DNA from: an uncultured Pseudomonadota bacterium | GTDB taxonomy: Bacteria > Myxococcota_A > UBA796 > GCA-2862545 | Assembly: GCA_913061235.1 (NCBI GenBank) | Contig: CAJXTB010000010.1 | Location: 186,001 to 250,000 of the forward strand | DNA: 64,000 nt | Direction of reading: 5' to 3' | Part shown: positions 15,932 to 24,953 of the stretch, piece after piece | Numbering within the stretch: the first letter of the stretch is position 1 | Layout: every line of letters starts with the position of its first letter | Notes under the pieces: generated by a model | The model's database searches: none | The model's input: the letters and a program-made list of their open reading frames with translations, nothing else | Told to the model about the DNA's origin: nothing | Position numbers and translations under genes: made by a program

Positions 15932-16834
15932 TCACAGCGGTCGTCCCGGTGCGAAGTGCATTTGGGCCGACCACTCGACGAGGCCATCGATGAATGCCCG
16001 CACCCTCGGCAGCATCAAGCGGCGCTCTGGATAGACCACCCAAATACCTCCTGGGGCGCCGACGGCATCGGCCAGCACGGGCACCAATCGCTTTGATTCC
16101 AGATCTTGGCCCACGTAAAAGGCCGGTAGTAGGGCAATCCCCAGGCCGTCCAGCGCCAAGCGGTGACGGAGTTGAAGCTCATTCGTGGCAAAGCGAGGCG
16201 AAATGGGGAGGGTACTTCCATCTCGCAGGGGCCACGCACGAACCGGTTGCTCCCCACGCCAAAAGCCGGCGAGGAGAGAATGGTCGTCAAGGTCGCTCGG
16301 CGTCTGCGGGTGGGAACGGTTGGCAAAGTAGTCCGGACTTGCCACAGCGATTGTGTCGGCCGTCAACAGGCGTCTGGCAATGAGCGACGTGTCCGCGAGC
16401 TGTCCGGCGCGAACCCCAACGTCAAACCCCTCCGCCGCTAGGTCAACATGTCTGCTGACCGCAGTCACCTCAACCCGCACCTCCGGATAACGTCGCAAGT
16501 ATTCCGAAAGATATAGTCCGAATGCCGCATCCTGGCCGGGCGGAAGGGTGACTCTGAGGAGCCCCCGTGGGACGCCATCACCCGCCCGTACAGCACTCGT
16601 CGCGGTAGCCACGGCGTCCACAATGGGACGTGCATGTCGGTACAGCTCCTGACCGGCTTCGGTTGGGACCAGCGTGCGTGTGGTGCGGTGAATCAGGACC
16701 GCACCTACCTCCTCTTCAAGTCGTTGCAGACGACGCGACAGCGTGGCGCGCGGAATGTCCAAGGCCTGCGCCGCTGCAGTGAGACTGCCCCCTTCTACAA
16801 TCGCAACGAGGATGTCTAGATCTGGGAGAGCCAT
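15932..16834 (-). CDS. LysR-family transcriptional regulator
   Basis: 300 aa, the usual LysR length. The N-terminal HTH spans residues 5-64 (GGSLTAAAQALDIPRATLSRRLQRLEEEVG), followed by a substrate-binding-like domain with FDVGVRAGQL and DGLGIALLPAF. It resembles the subgroup of LysR proteins that act on neighbouring oxidoreductase or DoxX genes. It is divergent from the DoxX-like gene across 96 bp that include ATAG-N3-CTAT (16866-16876), a possible LysR box. The CDGSH fusion gene follows on the same strand. Confidence 0.93.
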   Translation of the reverse strand: MALPDLDILVAIVEGGSLTAAAQALDIPRATLSRRLQRLEEEVGAVLIHRTTRTLVPTEAGQELYRHARPIVDAVATATSAVRAGDGVPRGLLRVTLPPGQDAAFGLYLSEYLRRYPEVRVEVTAVSRHVDLAAEGFDVGVRAGQLADTSLIARRLLTADTIAVASPDYFANRSHPQTPSDLDDHSLLAGFWRGEQPVRAWPLRDGSTLPISPRFATNELQLRHRLALDGLGIALLPAFYVGQDLESKRLVPVLADAVGAPGGIWVVYPERRLMLPRVRAFIDGLVEWSAQMHFAPGRPL

Positions 16835-16930
16835 GATTGTTCCATTTATGCACGTCTGATGTTAGATAGTGCCTATACCGTCCGTTTATGGGATTGGCTA
16901 CAGTGTGAAGGTACCCAAATGGAGGCTCCT

Positions 16931-17332
16931 ATGACAGCCAAGACCATCGCCTACTGGACCTCGACCAGCATCCTATCTCTCGCCATGTTGGCGTCTGGGG
17001 CCGCCTATCTTACGGGCGCTATGAACGAGGACATGGCCCATCTCGGATACCCCGCCCACTTCATTGTCCTGCTGGGCACGTGGAAGCTGCTCGTAGCGCC
17101 CGCTCTCTTGGCGCCAGGATTCGCTCAGCTGAAGCAGTGGGCCTACGCGGGCTTGTTCTTCACCTTCACCGGAGCGGCTGTGGCGCACACTGCCGCCGGT
17201 GACGGTATCGCGGGGGTCGCCCCGCCTATTGTCATGCTCATTTTGCTGTTGACGTCGCTGACCCTACATCGCGCCGTCCGCTTCTCTCAGTTGGACGCTG
17301 ACGTCGCAGCGCCACACACCGTCTCTGCCTGA
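16931..17332 (+). CDS. DoxX-like integral membrane protein
   Basis: GGAGG lies 5 nt before the ATG at 16931; upstream in-frame starts lack this. The 133-aa protein has four predicted membrane segments (IAYWTSTSILSLAMLASGAAYL, HFIVLLGTWKLLVAPALLA, WAYAGLFFTFTGAAVAHTAAG and VAPPIVMLILLLTSLTLH). The LGYPAHFIVLLGTWKLLVAPALL segment is characteristic of the DoxX-like (DoxX_2) family. Such proteins are often induced by stress or electrophiles and controlled by a divergent regulator, as here with LysR. Confidence 0.85.
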   Translation: MTAKTIAYWTSTSILSLAMLASGAAYLTGAMNEDMAHLGYPAHFIVLLGTWKLLVAPALLAPGFAQLKQWAYAGLFFTFTGAAVAHTAAGDGIAGVAPPIVMLILLLTSLTLHRAVRFSQLDADVAAPHTVSA

Positions 17333-17576
17333 GCTGCGGGGCCCATTGTCAGAGGGACATCGTCTTCTTTCGCCGTGCCGTGCTACAGGGTTGAGCACGT
17401 TTACTGGTCTTGAACTCGACCGTTTGGCACGCCCAGTTCCACCACCGGCTTCCTCGTAGTAATTTGTTACAACGTCGTTAGTCAGGTGATGCTCCTGAAC
17501 GTACCTAGCGCCGGTTTCTTCCATCAGTCCCAGCGCTCACCCCTGCAGCGTCGCTCCGGAGATTGAACCCGTCAGA

Positions 17577-20270
17577 ATGCACGCTTCTGCATCCGACATC
17601 GCTACGCTGTGGCCCAACCTGTCCTTCAGCCCGACCGAGCGAGCCTTGCTGGTGTACCTGCTTGGGGTTGGTCGCCGCCCGGTACCGGCAGCGGAACTGC
17701 TACGCGAGGTGTGGGGCTACCACCCCAAGACTCGCACACGCACGGTGACGACGACGGTGCAGCGCCTGCGTCGGAAGATTGAGCACGACCCGTCGGCGCC
17801 CAAGCACCTTCTGTTTCTTCGTGGCCGTGGCTATCAACTCATGCCCCCGACGGGCGCTACGACGGCGGCACCGGTCGCCACTCGTGAGGAGCTTGAGCAT
17901 CGTCTGGAAGAGTGGCTCGGGGGGAACCAGGACTGGATCACACTGCTGACTCCCGGGGAGCAAACCCACAACCTCGAGGCCGAGCCGAATGCCTTTGTGG
18001 GCCGGCTGGACGACCTGGCTACGCTCACGGTGGCGCTCGACTCCGGCTTGCGCCTGGTCACCGTGCACGGTCCTCCGGGAATGGGCAAGACACGCTTGGC
18101 CCTGCACTTCGCTCGACGTGGCGCCAGTGCATACGCCGGCGGAGCGTGGTTTTGTGACCTGTCGGGCGCCCGCAGCACCCTGGATGCGCTGGCCATGGTG
18201 GTCAAGGTGCTGGGCGTTGTGTCCGCTGGTGCATCGCCCAGCAGCCTGTTCGACCAGCTCGCGTCTGTGTTGGAGGCCCGTGGGCCTACCCTGTTGATCC
18301 TCGACAACTTCGAGCAGCTTGAGCCAGGGGCTGCACAGGCCGCTGCACGACTCATCGGACGTGTCCCGGAGCTGCGGCTGCTTGTGACCTCACGCGAGCG
18401 ACTGTCGGTCCCCGGCGAGCATGTTGTGCACCTGGATGGGCTGAACTCGGATGACGCAGTCGCCCTGCTGAGGGTGCGCATCGAGGCGGCTCGGCTGGAC
18501 CGATGCGACCCGCTGGACGCCCAACAACTACTGGAGGTCGCCACGTTGCTGGAGGGCGTTCCTCTGGCCCTGGAGATGGCTGCGGCACGTGCCCGAATCC
18601 TGCCGGTTGCGGAGCTGTGTGCGCGCCTACGGGCCAGCTTTGACGTTCTTGCGCTGGAAGGGCCTGGCATACCGGACCGCCAGCGCACCCTGGGCCAAGC
18701 CATCGACTGGTCCTGGCAGCTCTTGTCTGAGCGGGAGCAGTCCGCCCTCATTCAGTTTGCTGTCTTCCGCGGCGGCTGTCCGGTCCATGTTGCGGAACGC
18801 GTGGTCGACGCTGGACCCAACACGTTGGGCGTCATCGGTTCGCTGCTCGACAAGTCCATGCTGCGGGCTTGGCGTCTCACCGGTAACAATCGCCTGGGTC
18901 TGTCCGAGTCCGTTCGCGAGTTCGTTGAAGGACGAGATGACGGAACGCTCGATCTGGCGCGTCAGCGTCACGCGGAGTGGGCGCAGGGCTGGCTGGCCCA
19001 TTGGCGTGCGGTGGAGTCCTCTAATCCGAGTCAGAGTAGTGCCCTGTTCGCAGAGGTCGACAACTTGGTAGCAGCGCACGCTTGGCTCGTTGCTCGGGCA
19101 GACCCGCGCGCGGTCGACATCCTCGACGGTCTCATTGGGGTGTACAACCGGCGCGGCGTGCCCCACACCTTTCTGGACATGGCGCGCATCACCCGAGATC
19201 AGCTGCATCCTAGCGGTGAACTAGCCGCCCGTGTTTGCCAGAACCTCGCACATGCACTGCAATGCGCTGGGGACATCCGCGGGGCCTCAGTAGAGGCCGA
19301 AAGCGGTCTAGAGTTGGCCGCCAGTGGCTCAAACGTACACATTCGTCTGTTGCGAACGGCGGCAGAGATTGCCGGGCACAGGGGGGAGTCCAAGCTGGCC
19401 ATTCGCCTCGCCCAACAGGCCGTCGATGCCTGTGTGACGCATGGGGTCGACGAGCTGCTCTGCCATGCCTATGGTGCCCTCGGCTCTGCGTGGTGGACGA
19501 CGCGTAATGCGCACGAGGCTGAGGCCGCCTTTCGACAAGCCATCGATGTAGGCCATGCTGCCGGCAGTCCGCAAGCGACGGCCTGGAGCAATCTAGGTGC
19601 TGTTTTGGGCAGTACGGGTCACTTGGAGAGGGGCCGAGAGTGTCTGCTACGCGCCCAAGAAATCGCGACGGCCTTCGACGACCCAGCGCTCCTGGCCTCC
19701 GTGAATGTAAACCTGGCCAACGGGTACATTCGGACGGGAGACTACGACCAAGCCGACACCCTGTACCGTGAGCTGCTGCAGCGGGAGCGATACCAGAGGC
19801 AACGCACGGGAGTGAGGGGTGCCAGCCTCGTGAATGCGGCAGTCTGCGCCTTGTTGGTGGGAGATTCCGCGCGCGCGAGACGCAACTGCCAGGAGTCCCG
19901 AGGGCAGCTGGGCAAGACGCGAAACGCCGTTTGGATTCTGGCGACGGCCTATCTTGTGCATAGCGCCTCCACCTTAGGCGCTCAGGAGGAGGCCGAACAG
20001 GCCGCCATTCAGCTCACTCAAACAGAGCTGGGGCCTCCAGGTGGCGCGCTGGCCCAGGAGGTCGGGCTCTGCCTCGGGCACCTGGATTGTCTGAGGGCGG
20101 CGCGGCGCACGGAGCAAGCCAGTGCGCACATCGCCTGTGCACAGGAGCGTCTTGAGGGCATGAGTTCTGCCAGCGAGGACCTACGCATGATGGCCGCGTT
20201 GCTGCGAGACGCCCTTCGCAGTCTCGGTTGCGTCGACTCGTCGCAACCCCCACTGAGCGGGGACGTCTGA
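17577..20270 (+). CDS. wHTH-NTPase-TPR (STAND-type) transcriptional regulator
   Basis: 897 aa. Residues 10-95 form an OmpR-type winged helix (LLREVWGYHPKTRTRTVTTTVQRLRRKIE). A STAND/AAA NTPase follows with Walker A GPPGMGKTRLA (about 162) and Walker B LLILDNFEQL (about 240), then the long winged-helix arm (VPLALEMAAARARI). The C-terminal half is TPR-like helical repeats. The architecture matches AfsR/MalT-like regulators without a receiver domain; ligand or protein binding to the repeats would drive oligomerisation. It converges on the methyltransferase gene with 7 bp between stop codons. A paralogue is at 42584-44692 and a broken relative at 59992. Confidence 0.9.
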   Translation: MHASASDIATLWPNLSFSPTERALLVYLLGVGRRPVPAAELLREVWGYHPKTRTRTVTTTVQRLRRKIEHDPSAPKHLLFLRGRGYQLMPPTGATTAAPVATREELEHRLEEWLGGNQDWITLLTPGEQTHNLEAEPNAFVGRLDDLATLTVALDSGLRLVTVHGPPGMGKTRLALHFARRGASAYAGGAWFCDLSGARSTLDALAMVVKVLGVVSAGASPSSLFDQLASVLEARGPTLLILDNFEQLEPGAAQAAARLIGRVPELRLLVTSRERLSVPGEHVVHLDGLNSDDAVALLRVRIEAARLDRCDPLDAQQLLEVATLLEGVPLALEMAAARARILPVAELCARLRASFDVLALEGPGIPDRQRTLGQAIDWSWQLLSEREQSALIQFAVFRGGCPVHVAERVVDAGPNTLGVIGSLLDKSMLRAWRLTGNNRLGLSESVREFVEGRDDGTLDLARQRHAEWAQGWLAHWRAVESSNPSQSSALFAEVDNLVAAHAWLVARADPRAVDILDGLIGVYNRRGVPHTFLDMARITRDQLHPSGELAARVCQNLAHALQCAGDIRGASVEAESGLELAASGSNVHIRLLRTAAEIAGHRGESKLAIRLAQQAVDACVTHGVDELLCHAYGALGSAWWTTRNAHEAEAAFRQAIDVGHAAGSPQATAWSNLGAVLGSTGHLERGRECLLRAQEIATAFDDPALLASVNVNLANGYIRTGDYDQADTLYRELLQRERYQRQRTGVRGASLVNAAVCALLVGDSARARRNCQESRGQLGKTRNAVWILATAYLVHSASTLGAQEEAEQAAIQLTQTELGPPGGALAQEVGLCLGHLDCLRAARRTEQASAHIACAQERLEGMSSASEDLRMMAALLRDALRSLGCVDSSQPPLSGDV

Positions 20271-20277
20271 CTCGCGG

Positions 20278-21528
20278 CTACGGGGAGCGCAGATGCAGCA
20301 GGTCGCTGACCCAGGCACGCCACACAGGCCGGTAGACGTCCTGTAGACCCACACCGGCAATGCGCGCACAGTCCGCGAGTGTGCGGGTGCCGTCTACTGC
20401 TCGCAGAACCGCCAGCGACGCCGCCGTGGTGTGCACCGTTACCTCCGGGTAGCCTGGTGACTGCACTCGAAGAGGACGGGCCACATCTGGCTGGTCCGCA
20501 GACCACTCTGGCAGTGCATGTGCCGGCAGTGACTCGTCGAGCGAGGGGACCCACGAGCCTAGCGTCTTCAGGTCGTCGAAAGGGGGAGGCTCGGCCCGAG
20601 ATGCAGACAACAGCATCTCGACCGACGGCGCGTGTCGAAGCCGCTGGAAGAGCTCTCCCAGTGCGCCCTTGCACAGCCCGAGTAGGGGCAAGACGGCGCT
20701 GTCAAGCACGTCAGCAATAGCCGACGACGTCACTCGGGAGCCTGCGAGCACCAGTCCCGCGTCCCTCGCATCGGTGACCCACTGGTGGGGTGGTAGGTGG
20801 TGGGCGAACGGGTAGAAGACATCTGCGGCGAGCACCGACGCCGGTAGTTCACCCAGCTCCGGGACGCCGCCACCAGCGCCGAGTGCCGCTGCAACCATGC
20901 GCAGCGTCTGACGCTGAACCGGGGTCAGGCCGCCTGAATCGGTCCCGGACGCCGCCTGGACCGCTTGAGCGAGGGAGACCGGAGGCACACCGAGCGCGTT
21001 GAACGCGTGGCGAACAGCGGCTGCGGGATGGTCTGGCGTGTTCGCCGACAGGTAGACCACACCGTGGTCATTCAGGGCACCGGCAAGGGTTGTGAGCAGC
21101 GCGCGGCGGTCGGGCACGTAGTCGGCGACGGCATGGCAGATCACTAGGTCAAACGACCCCAGAGCAGCCATGTCATCGGTGTTTGTGAGGTCGGCACAGA
21201 CAAAGCGCGCGGTGGCTTGGTCGGCGAGGCCATCGTCACGCTCCAGCCCGGCGATGGCATCCTGTGCAGCGCTGACGGCTGGCTGGCTCAGGTCGACCCC
21301 CACCACCTCAATGCCCGCCACCGTCTTCACCAACTCAAGCGCCGACTCCCCACACCCACATCCGGCTACGAGCACGCGTCTGCCGTGGGCGATGGGGTAG
21401 CGCCGCGGAAACACTGCTCCCGTCAGCCAGCTCGACAACAGGATGCTTCGGCGAGTCCCTCTGGCGTTGGGCGGTGGCCAAGGAAGCGCCTCGTAGAGCT
21501 GCTGGATGGAACGGGAGGATTCGCTCAT
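20278..21528 (-). CDS. SAM-dependent methyltransferase with C-terminal extension
   Basis: 416 aa. A class I methyltransferase core occupies residues about 45-150: motif I VLVAGCGCGESALEL, then VVGVDLSQPAV and the acidic FDLVICHAVADYV. The C-terminal 200 residues include a helical segment and a small PqqD- or winged-helix-like end (TVHTTAASLAVLRAVDGTRTLADCARIAGV), reminiscent of methyltransferase regulatory domains. The substrate is unknown. No strong Shine-Dalgarno precedes the ATG at 21528. Confidence 0.85.
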   Translation of the reverse strand: MSESSRSIQQLYEALPWPPPNARGTRRSILLSSWLTGAVFPRRYPIAHGRRVLVAGCGCGESALELVKTVAGIEVVGVDLSQPAVSAAQDAIAGLERDDGLADQATARFVCADLTNTDDMAALGSFDLVICHAVADYVPDRRALLTTLAGALNDHGVVYLSANTPDHPAAAVRHAFNALGVPPVSLAQAVQAASGTDSGGLTPVQRQTLRMVAAALGAGGGVPELGELPASVLAADVFYPFAHHLPPHQWVTDARDAGLVLAGSRVTSSAIADVLDSAVLPLLGLCKGALGELFQRLRHAPSVEMLLSASRAEPPPFDDLKTLGSWVPSLDESLPAHALPEWSADQPDVARPLRVQSPGYPEVTVHTTAASLAVLRAVDGTRTLADCARIAGVGLQDVYRPVWRAWVSDLLHLRSP

Positions 21529-21753
21529 GACGTGACTCGCGTGTACCCAGCGACCGTATCGGGTCCGCGTGCTGGGGGCACAAGCTCGTCAGGAGCCATC
21601 GCTGAACCCCGCTGGGGGATTGCAGGTCGCCGTCATGGAGTGTGGGACGATGGGCTGAACGGCAGCCCCACGCTGAACTCGTGTTGTGGCTACCGGGAGC
21701 GCCGTGCCCGTGAAAACCATCTAACGATGGCTATACTCTTCCTTGGAGGGAGA

Positions 21754-22776
21754 ATGCGCAGCATGTGGGTACCGGTTCTGGTGTTGGTCGCCTGTGGCAA
21801 GGGGCAGCCCAATGTCGTCCCCTCCGGCGTTGCGAGAGGTGTACCGGCTGCGGCGTGGATGGCAGGCCCGGAGTTGTCACAGCCGACTGCGGCTTTCGAA
21901 AACGGTGCGACGGCAACACTCACCGACCTGCTGATCGTCAATCCGGCGCAGGAACTGTCGGATGAGGACGTGGAACGCATTGTGTCGCAGCCAATCGCTC
22001 CGGTGTGGTGGGGGAGTGACCGGACGGACGCACTCATCACCAGTGGACACGTGATGTGGAACGTCGCTGAGTTGTCGGCCACAACCCTGCGTCTAGGACC
22101 GATTGGCCTGAACCTCATGGACGGAGTGGTGCCGGATTCACAGCTTCGTGGCGACATGATTTCGCCTCTGTATGAGGAGCTTGTCGGCCGGCGTCAGAAC
22201 ACCCTGGAGAGGGCCTACCAAGTGGGTGCAGAGCCCGTGTTCAAGCTGGGGGTACGTGCGGACCCCGGCGTGCCATGGCGCACCTTTATGCAGGTCGTCT
22301 ACACCGCGGGCCAGGCTCAATATGAGGCCATCTGCCTGTTGGGCGAGGTGGACCCAGCGACCGGACGGGTCGACGAGTTTTGTGTCGAGATGCCCACCAT
22401 TGGAGGGCCTGACACGCCCATGCCTCCGGCGGTCCTTGCGTCTGCGGGGGAGATCTCGATTCGCCATGCCGACCGAAGAGTGGATGTACCGTGTGCGCCT
22501 CAGTGCGATGCGAGCGCGGTCTCGGACGCGCTGACCGGTGCTGCGATGGTGGCGGTCGTGCACTCCGAGCCAACCGCGACGCTGGCTGATGGACTGGCCT
22601 TAGCAGACCTGGTCAAAGGGGCGACCGGAGCGCGCATTGTGGTGGCATCCCTGGGGCTTGCCGACCCAACACCGCTGTCTCTGGATGGTTTCATTTTGGG
22701 GGACCCGGCCGACCGAACCCCCCAGATGGAGGGGAGCATTCGGGAGCTGCTGGAATCGCAACAAACCGGTGAGTGA
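21754..22776 (+). CDS. Lipoprotein of unknown function
   Basis: GGAGGGAGA directly precedes the ATG at 21754 and gives a short lipoprotein signal (MRSMWVPVLVLVAC); the frame upstream to 21217 overlaps the methyltransferase gene and is not coding. The 340-aa product has two alpha/beta segments. The second (AMVAVVHSEPTATLADGLALADLVKGATGARIVVASLGL, about residues 265-305) resembles the periplasmic fold of ExbD/TolR proteins, though without their N-terminal membrane helix. Confidence in that resemblance is low. Confidence 0.75.
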   Translation: MRSMWVPVLVLVACGKGQPNVVPSGVARGVPAAAWMAGPELSQPTAAFENGATATLTDLLIVNPAQELSDEDVERIVSQPIAPVWWGSDRTDALITSGHVMWNVAELSATTLRLGPIGLNLMDGVVPDSQLRGDMISPLYEELVGRRQNTLERAYQVGAEPVFKLGVRADPGVPWRTFMQVVYTAGQAQYEAICLLGEVDPATGRVDEFCVEMPTIGGPDTPMPPAVLASAGEISIRHADRRVDVPCAPQCDASAVSDALTGAAMVAVVHSEPTATLADGLALADLVKGATGARIVVASLGLADPTPLSLDGFILGDPADRTPQMEGSIRELLESQQTGE

Positions 22777-23050
22777 TGGCGTTGTGCGTGCCGCCCGCCC
22801 GTGAACGGAGGCCCACCTGCATTCGCGTCTGGCACCCCCAAGACGGGCCAGTCAAGACCACCGAGGTGTTGCGCGACCCGACATCCCAATCGGGCCATCC
22901 ACTTTAGAGGCCGACCAGTTAGAGTAATTACCAGCAAAAGCTAGTAATCGCTGCCCTATTCAGGGCGAGTCGTGTAGACCTACAGGCATTCTGCGCAGGC
23001 CTTGTGAGCGAGGCGTCTGTGCTAAGGTGCTGGATACATTTGGGGGAAAC
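22777..23050. other. Upstream region of the first beta-helix gene
   Basis: About 270 bp with no convincing frame. It must contain the promoter for the gene starting at 23051; TTGTGA (near 23002) and TAAGGT (near 23023) are at sub-optimal 15-bp spacing, so I do not call a promoter. Confidence 0.3.
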
Positions 23051-24775
23051 ATGCTTCTGTCTCTAATCGCTCTGTTAGCCAACCCTGCCGCAGCAGCGGA
23101 CTCCAATGAAGACGGGTGCGTTGACGCCTTCTTTGATGCGAACGGAGCGTGTGTCTCCGTGGATGCCACCACCACGACGGGCCTCACGGTCGGAACCAAT
23201 GCTGTGGTCGACGTATACGCGGACGTTGGGCCTGACGTGTCGATCGGTCAAGGGGCGTACATTGGCGCCCGTACAACCATTGCGGGGCGCTCTGGGGTAC
23301 CCGGAGACTCGACCATAGGCGCAGACAGCTTCATTGGCCGACGGGGCGTGATTGGTGTGGACTTCTCGATAGGCGACGACGTTGCGCTGGGACGGTCCAC
23401 GGAAGTGGGTGCTCGCTTCACGGCGCAGAATGGCTTGAGCGTGGGCTACGGGGCCAGCATTGGCGACGACGTAGACCTGGGCTCGGGTGCCGTCCTTGGC
23501 TCGTTGGTTGGCATTGGCGACTACACCATCTTGCAACCGAACACTGTGGTCGCGCGCGGCGCTCAGATTGCTGACGCGTCCGGGACCGCAGACCGCAGCA
23601 CCATCGGCGGCATCATTGGCGTCGACGTGACCATCGGTACGGAGGCAACGATTTCCAGCTCTGCGCGCATCCGGAAAGACGCAGTGATCGGGAACAATGT
23701 CACGATTGGTAACAACGTCCGTGTCGGTCGCGGAGTAGTCATCGAAGACAATGTCACCATCGAGGACAACGTCACTATTGGTACCCGTGCCACCATTGGG
23801 GCAGGCGCAACGGTCCTGGATGGCACCTATGTCTTGGGCCGCGACAACGTCGAGTCTCCCCAGCTGTACGCCTTCACAAGTCACACCTTCACCACGTGTG
23901 GCCAAACCGGTCAGATAGGTCCAGCATTGTCCACATGTCGTAGCAGCTACTCGACATCATGGGATGAGACCGACGCATTCGCAATGAGCACGAATGGTGT
24001 TCAGCGCTGGACTGTGCCTGCCTCTGGCCAGTACCGAATCGTTGCTGACGGAGCGGCCGGGGGTGCCACAACGAGTAGTGCGGCACGAGCCAACGGCGCC
24101 CGAATCGAAGCAACGATTACTCTGTCGCAGGGTGACGTCCTTCAGCTGCTTGTAGGGCAGCGGGGTGTGAGCAATATCCAAAATAATAAGAATGAGAATG
24201 GCGGCGGTGGCGGAACCTTCGTTGTCAGCGATGACAACACGCCTCTAGTTGTTGCTGGTGGAGCCGGCGGCGCAGGGGGAACGTACTCTCCCAACTGCTC
24301 CCACGATATTACCTCTGCTCATGGACAGACGGGTACCAGCGGCGCGACCTCGTCTTGTACCGGTTCGTACATCGGAACGGGTGGCAGCAACGGACAAGGG
24401 GGCTCTCGCTCGGGAGGGAACTACACCGGCGCAGCGGGTGGTGGCTTTCTAAGCAATGGACAAGACGGTGGAGATCATTGTGGTGGGAAGTACGCTCGAG
24501 GCGGTCAGTCCTTCATGAACGGTGGTGTGGGGGGCGAGTACATGCCTTGCTACACCCCCTACGCTCACGGTGGATTTGGCGGTGGCGGAGCTGGCCAACT
24601 CGGGTCTGCGGGCGGCGGCGGCGGGTACTCCGGCGGTGGCGCTTCGGGTGAATGGAACACATACAACCAGTATGGAGGGGGCGGCGGCTCGTTTACCGCT
24701 CCTGGTGCCAGCGACCTTTCATCGGCGTCCGGAGCAAACTCCGGAGATGGTAGCATCACCATCACCCGACTGTAG
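23051..24775 (+). CDS. Secreted left-handed beta-helix protein, glycine-rich head (family member A)
   Basis: The ATG at 23051 (after GGGGG) starts a classical signal peptide (MLLSLIALLANPAAAA). The mature N-terminus DSNEDGCVDAFFDANGACVS is shared with the two genes downstream. Residues about 45-260 are imperfect hexapeptides ([IVL]G-x4: ATISSSARIRKDAVIGNNVT and similar), predicting a long left-handed beta-helix stalk. The 300-residue C-terminal head is unlike the paralogues: a beta-sandwich-like start (RWTVPASGQYRIVADGAAGG) and a very Gly/Ser-rich region with regular GGGG runs, resembling the glycine-rich domain of ALK-type receptors and some adhesins. It is probably a surface fibre or adhesin; there is no acyltransferase active site. 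Confidence 0.85.
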   Translation: MLLSLIALLANPAAAADSNEDGCVDAFFDANGACVSVDATTTTGLTVGTNAVVDVYADVGPDVSIGQGAYIGARTTIAGRSGVPGDSTIGADSFIGRRGVIGVDFSIGDDVALGRSTEVGARFTAQNGLSVGYGASIGDDVDLGSGAVLGSLVGIGDYTILQPNTVVARGAQIADASGTADRSTIGGIIGVDVTIGTEATISSSARIRKDAVIGNNVTIGNNVRVGRGVVIEDNVTIEDNVTIGTRATIGAGATVLDGTYVLGRDNVESPQLYAFTSHTFTTCGQTGQIGPALSTCRSSYSTSWDETDAFAMSTNGVQRWTVPASGQYRIVADGAAGGATTSSAARANGARIEATITLSQGDVLQLLVGQRGVSNIQNNKNENGGGGGTFVVSDDNTPLVVAGGAGGAGGTYSPNCSHDITSAHGQTGTSGATSSCTGSYIGTGGSNGQGGSRSGGNYTGAAGGGFLSNGQDGGDHCGGKYARGGQSFMNGGVGGEYMPCYTPYAHGGFGGGGAGQLGSAGGGGGYSGGGASGEWNTYNQYGGGGGSFTAPGASDLSSASGANSGDGSITITRL

Positions 24776-24887
24776 GCTTGCCACGCAGGCGCCTCGTTGG
24801 CGCGGGTCGGTAATGGCAAACAGGTCCCAGTCCTCACCCCTGTAGGGCGATAGTTCATCGCTGCAGCCAGGGGGCTCGCAACACAAA

Positions 24888-24917
24888 GACGCCCTCGCCG
24901 GTGTGGGCGAAGGCGTC
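24888..24917 (-). terminator. Intrinsic terminator between converging beta-helix genes
   Basis: A stem of 12 positions with one mismatch: GACGCCCTCGCC (24888-24899) pairs with GGCGAAGGCGTC (24906-24917) around a 6-nt loop. On the minus strand the stem is followed by TTTGTGTT, so it best serves the minus-strand gene ending at 24954; it may also stop the plus-strand transcript. Confidence 0.7.
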
Positions 24918-24953
24918 ACAATGCCTCATGGGCCTTCAATGCACTCCAACTGG

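Noticed and set aside
21217-21753. Longer start for the 21754 lipoprotein
   Set aside because: It would overlap the start of the methyltransferase gene on the other strand and lacks coding character; GGAGG and a lipobox fix the start at 21754.
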